Shown here: positions 62,316 through 64,000 of the stretch, one piece after another
Position numbering within the stretch: the first letter of the stretch is position 1
Layout of the letters: every line of letters begins with the position of its first letter
Assembly (NCBI RefSeq): GCF_000283155.1
Contig: NW_004454225.1
Span: 1,142,404 to 1,206,403 of the forward strand
DNA from: Ceratotherium simum simum
Taxonomy: Eukaryota; Chordata; Mammalia; Perissodactyla; Rhinocerotidae
Direction of reading: 5' to 3'
DNA: 64,000 nucleotides
Notes under the pieces: generated by a model
The model's database searches: none
What the model saw: only the letters and a program-made list of their open reading frames with translations
Told to the model about the DNA's origin: nothing
Made by a program: the position numbers and the translations under genes

Positions 62316-63314
62316 ATGAAGGGCCCCCCTCCCTGCTCCTCTACCGCCAGCTACCAGGGTGATGCCCGCAAGAACAGGAGCCGGCTGGCCAGGGGCGCCT
62401 GGCGGCTCTTGCTCCTGCTCCTGTGTGGCCCAGGCCTGGTGAAACTCTACGCCCCTCTGCTGGGGCTGCAGGCCGCCCGGGCCAACATGGCCTCCCACTG
62501 CCTCTCGGTCTGCATGCTGGGCCTCTGCATCCTGTGGTGCAGCAGCCTGCAGGTGGGTGGGGGGCTTGCCCTCATCCTGGCCCGGAAGCTGTGCGTGGAG
62601 GTGCTGCTGCCCGTCCAACAGGCCTTGTGGCAGCTGCTGACCATCACGCGGAGCCGGGGCCTCCAGCTGCTCAGCACCCTGGTCCACAGAGCCCGCCGCT
62701 GCGTCCCGCGGCTCCTGCGGCACATCCGGTGGGAGGCCAGCCTGGCCCTGCTCTCCGTGGCCCCGTGGGCCTACTCCAGCCTGGTCAACTTCCACCACGA
62801 GAACAGCAAGGCCTTGGAGCTGCTGCTGCGGGCTGTGCTGCAACAGGTGGCTGTGTCTCTGCTGGTCCGCTGCCTGGACAAGCTGTGGGTGGCCGTGGGG
62901 CGGGTGGCCCGGGCCATGCGAGGCAGTGGCCTACAACCCCTGGAGTGGGCCAGGCTGTGCCAGGCAGCCCCCAAAGACCTGGATGCAGTCACTGCCGTCC
63001 TTCCAGCCCCCACCGTCCCCTTTAGCCAGCGCTTCCTTGGACCTGACCCAGCCACCCTGAGCAGGCTCACACCAGCCTCCATCAGCCTGTGTCTAGTGGT
63101 TGGGGACAAGGATGCCAGCAAGGATGAAAGAGGCTGTGGCTTTGGGGCCACTGAGGTGCCCATTAGCACCAGGTTCCAGGGCAACAGGATGAGCAAGATG
63201 GCCTTCAGGTCTTCATCCAAGCAGGCCCTCGCACAGCAAGTCAAGGCGACCTGTGTTCTCATCATTCTTCTGTATATCTATGCCGCATCCCTCTTCGTGC
63301 AGATCTTAAAATAA
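62316..63314 (+). CDS. Unrecognised single-exon ORF, predicted multi-pass membrane protein
   Basis: An uninterrupted 332-codon frame; I do not recognise the family. The product begins MKGPPPCSSTASYQGDARKN. A basic stretch (KNRSRLARG) comes next, then strongly hydrophobic segments at residues about 29-51, 62-89, 92-110, 141-157 and 167-184. After these comes a longer polar region (about 200-308) and a clear C-terminal membrane segment (311-330, CVLIILLYIYAASLF) that leaves only Leu-Lys outside. The frame is open upstream to 62265 but has no earlier ATG, so the true N-terminus may be in another exon, or joined by the frameshift discussed under findings. The stop codon overlaps AATAAA (63310-63315), so the 3'UTR would be only 10-30 nt. 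No poly(A) remnant follows, so it does not look like a recent retrocopy. The DNA is GC-rich and two other frames are also fairly open here, which lowers certainty. It could be the last exon of a spliced gene, an intronless gene or a decaying gene. Confidence 0.55.
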   Translation: MKGPPPCSSTASYQGDARKNRSRLARGAWRLLLLLLCGPGLVKLYAPLLGLQAARANMASHCLSVCMLGLCILWCSSLQVGGGLALILARKLCVEVLLPVQQALWQLLTITRSRGLQLLSTLVHRARRCVPRLLRHIRWEASLALLSVAPWAYSSLVNFHHENSKALELLLRAVLQQVAVSLLVRCLDKLWVAVGRVARAMRGSGLQPLEWARLCQAAPKDLDAVTAVLPAPTVPFSQRFLGPDPATLSRLTPASISLCLVVGDKDASKDERGCGFGATEVPISTRFQGNRMSKMAFRSSSKQALAQQVKATCVLIILLYIYAASLFVQILK

Positions 63315-63315
63315 A
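63310..63315 (+). terminator. AATAAA polyadenylation signal overlapping the ORF stop
   Basis: The reading frame ends CTTA-AAA-TAA and AATAAA spans 63310-63315, with GT-rich sequence (cttgctttgtcagtg) near 63350 as a possible downstream element. Confidence 0.5.
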
Positions 63316-63444
63316 TGATCCAGTGTGAACCAGCCTCCGGGATGTCCCTGGCTTGCTTTGTCAGTGACGGATCCAATGGCATCAGATCTGTCCACTGAGG
63401 CCTCTACTGGGCTGGGGACGAGGGTGGGTGGTACCCAGCACGCA

Positions 63445-63575
63445 AGCCCCACGCATACGAGGGGCCGGGCTGGGGGACCTGGTCTCAGCTCTGTCACTGC
63501 TGTGTGTCCTTGGGGAGGTTCCTTCACCTTCTCAGCCTCAGTTTCCTTTTCTGTATGATGTAAATAGGGCTCCAG
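63445..63575 (+). repeat. MIR SINE
   Basis: gctgtgtgtccttggggagg (63499) and ctcagcctcagtttcctttt (63531). Confidence 0.88.
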
Positions 63576-63669
63576 GGAGAGGGGATATATAAAAATGCAT
63601 CATTTGTAAATTGTAGATTTCTCTTCCCTCTCTAATTACTCTCACAGAGCGTACAAGGCCTCCTTGGAG

Positions 63670-64000
63670 AACACTTTTATATTCTATTAAAGGACATAAA
63701 AAGAAAACCTGAATAATTGGAGAGACATAGTCAATTCACAGATGGATTGACCTAATGTCTTAAAAATTTCAATTGTCTCCAAATTGAGCTATAAAGTCAT
63801 TAGGATTCCAACCAAAATCCCAAGGGGTTTTGGCTGGTGGGGATTATAACCTGATTCTAAGATGTATCTAGAATATCAAGGTCCTTAAAAGTTTAAGACA
63901 TTTTTGAAAAAACAGAGCCAAAGTGAAGACTTGCTCTGCCAAATACTAAGACATATTACAAAATCACAGTAGTGAAAACAATGTGGTAGTGGCAGAAAAA
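63670..64000 (+). repeat. L1 LINE ORF2 fragment, runs off the right edge
   Basis: attaaaggacataaaaagaa (63687), tgaataattggagagacata (63711), tccaaccaaaatcccaaggg (63807) and ttgctctgccaaatactaag (63930) match L1 ORF2 in sense orientation. Frame broken by stops. Confidence 0.85.

Noticed and set aside
62160..62843. 227-codon antisense frame over the membrane-protein ORF, and a 200-codon plus-strand frame at 62423-63025
   Set aside because: Gln/Gly/Pro-rich and Gly/Pro/Arg-rich translations that look like shadows of the leucine-rich frame; neither has hydrophobic or domain structure.

Overview
This is mammalian nuclear DNA, most likely from a perissodactyl (horse, ass, rhinoceros or tapir). 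Genes are split by GT-AG introns, and old MIR, L2, L1 and MLT1 repeats are everywhere. Three younger tRNA-derived SINEs (about 26.44-26.70, 26.86-27.11 and 60.59-60.96 kb) carry the head and tail sequences I know from the equine repetitive element (ERE) family. Two recognisable genes, PDGFB (left edge) and RPL3 (52.1-58.9 kb), are both on the minus strand. In human they are neighbours on chromosome 22q13.1 in this order, so the window is the orthologous PDGFB-RPL3 interval plus the start of the RPL3-SYNGR1 interval.

Layout. Positions 1-338 are the 5' part of PDGFB exon 1 (5'UTR only), followed by its TATA box and the CCACCC-type sis proximal element at 360-383. From about 0.5 to 52.1 kb I see no protein-coding gene. 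This interval is GC-rich intergenic sequence filled with MIR and L2 fragments in both orientations, a few MLT1 LTRs, and L1 pieces, one of which carries two ERE insertions. Several non-repeat spots contain very good transcription-factor motifs: RFX-type palindromes at 4.8 and 9.7 kb, GATA/MARE at 8.9 kb, MEF2-CArG-TEAD at 30.95 kb, and an HSF-type GAA/TTC cluster at 41.5 kb.

RPL3 (ribosomal protein uL3) is complete. Its ten exons sum to a 1,212-nt reading frame encoding 403 residues, every intron is GT-AG, and the promoter is compact with a TATA element and a pyrimidine-rich start. Its introns host three box C/D snoRNAs: SNORD43 in intron 1 and two SNORD83 copies in introns 5 and 7. The locus therefore makes both a large-subunit protein and rRNA-modification guide RNAs.

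Beyond RPL3 (58.9-64 kb) there is a CpG-rich flank, AT-rich repeat sequence with an ERE that has a duplicated tail, and then a single-exon open reading frame of 332 codons (62,316-63,314). It would encode an unrecognised multi-pass membrane protein, and its stop codon lies inside an AATAAA polyadenylation signal. This is the best candidate for something undescribed. The window ends inside an L1 fragment. I see no CRISPR array, operon, tRNA gene or rRNA gene. Repeat boundaries are judged by eye and are good to roughly 10-30 bases.
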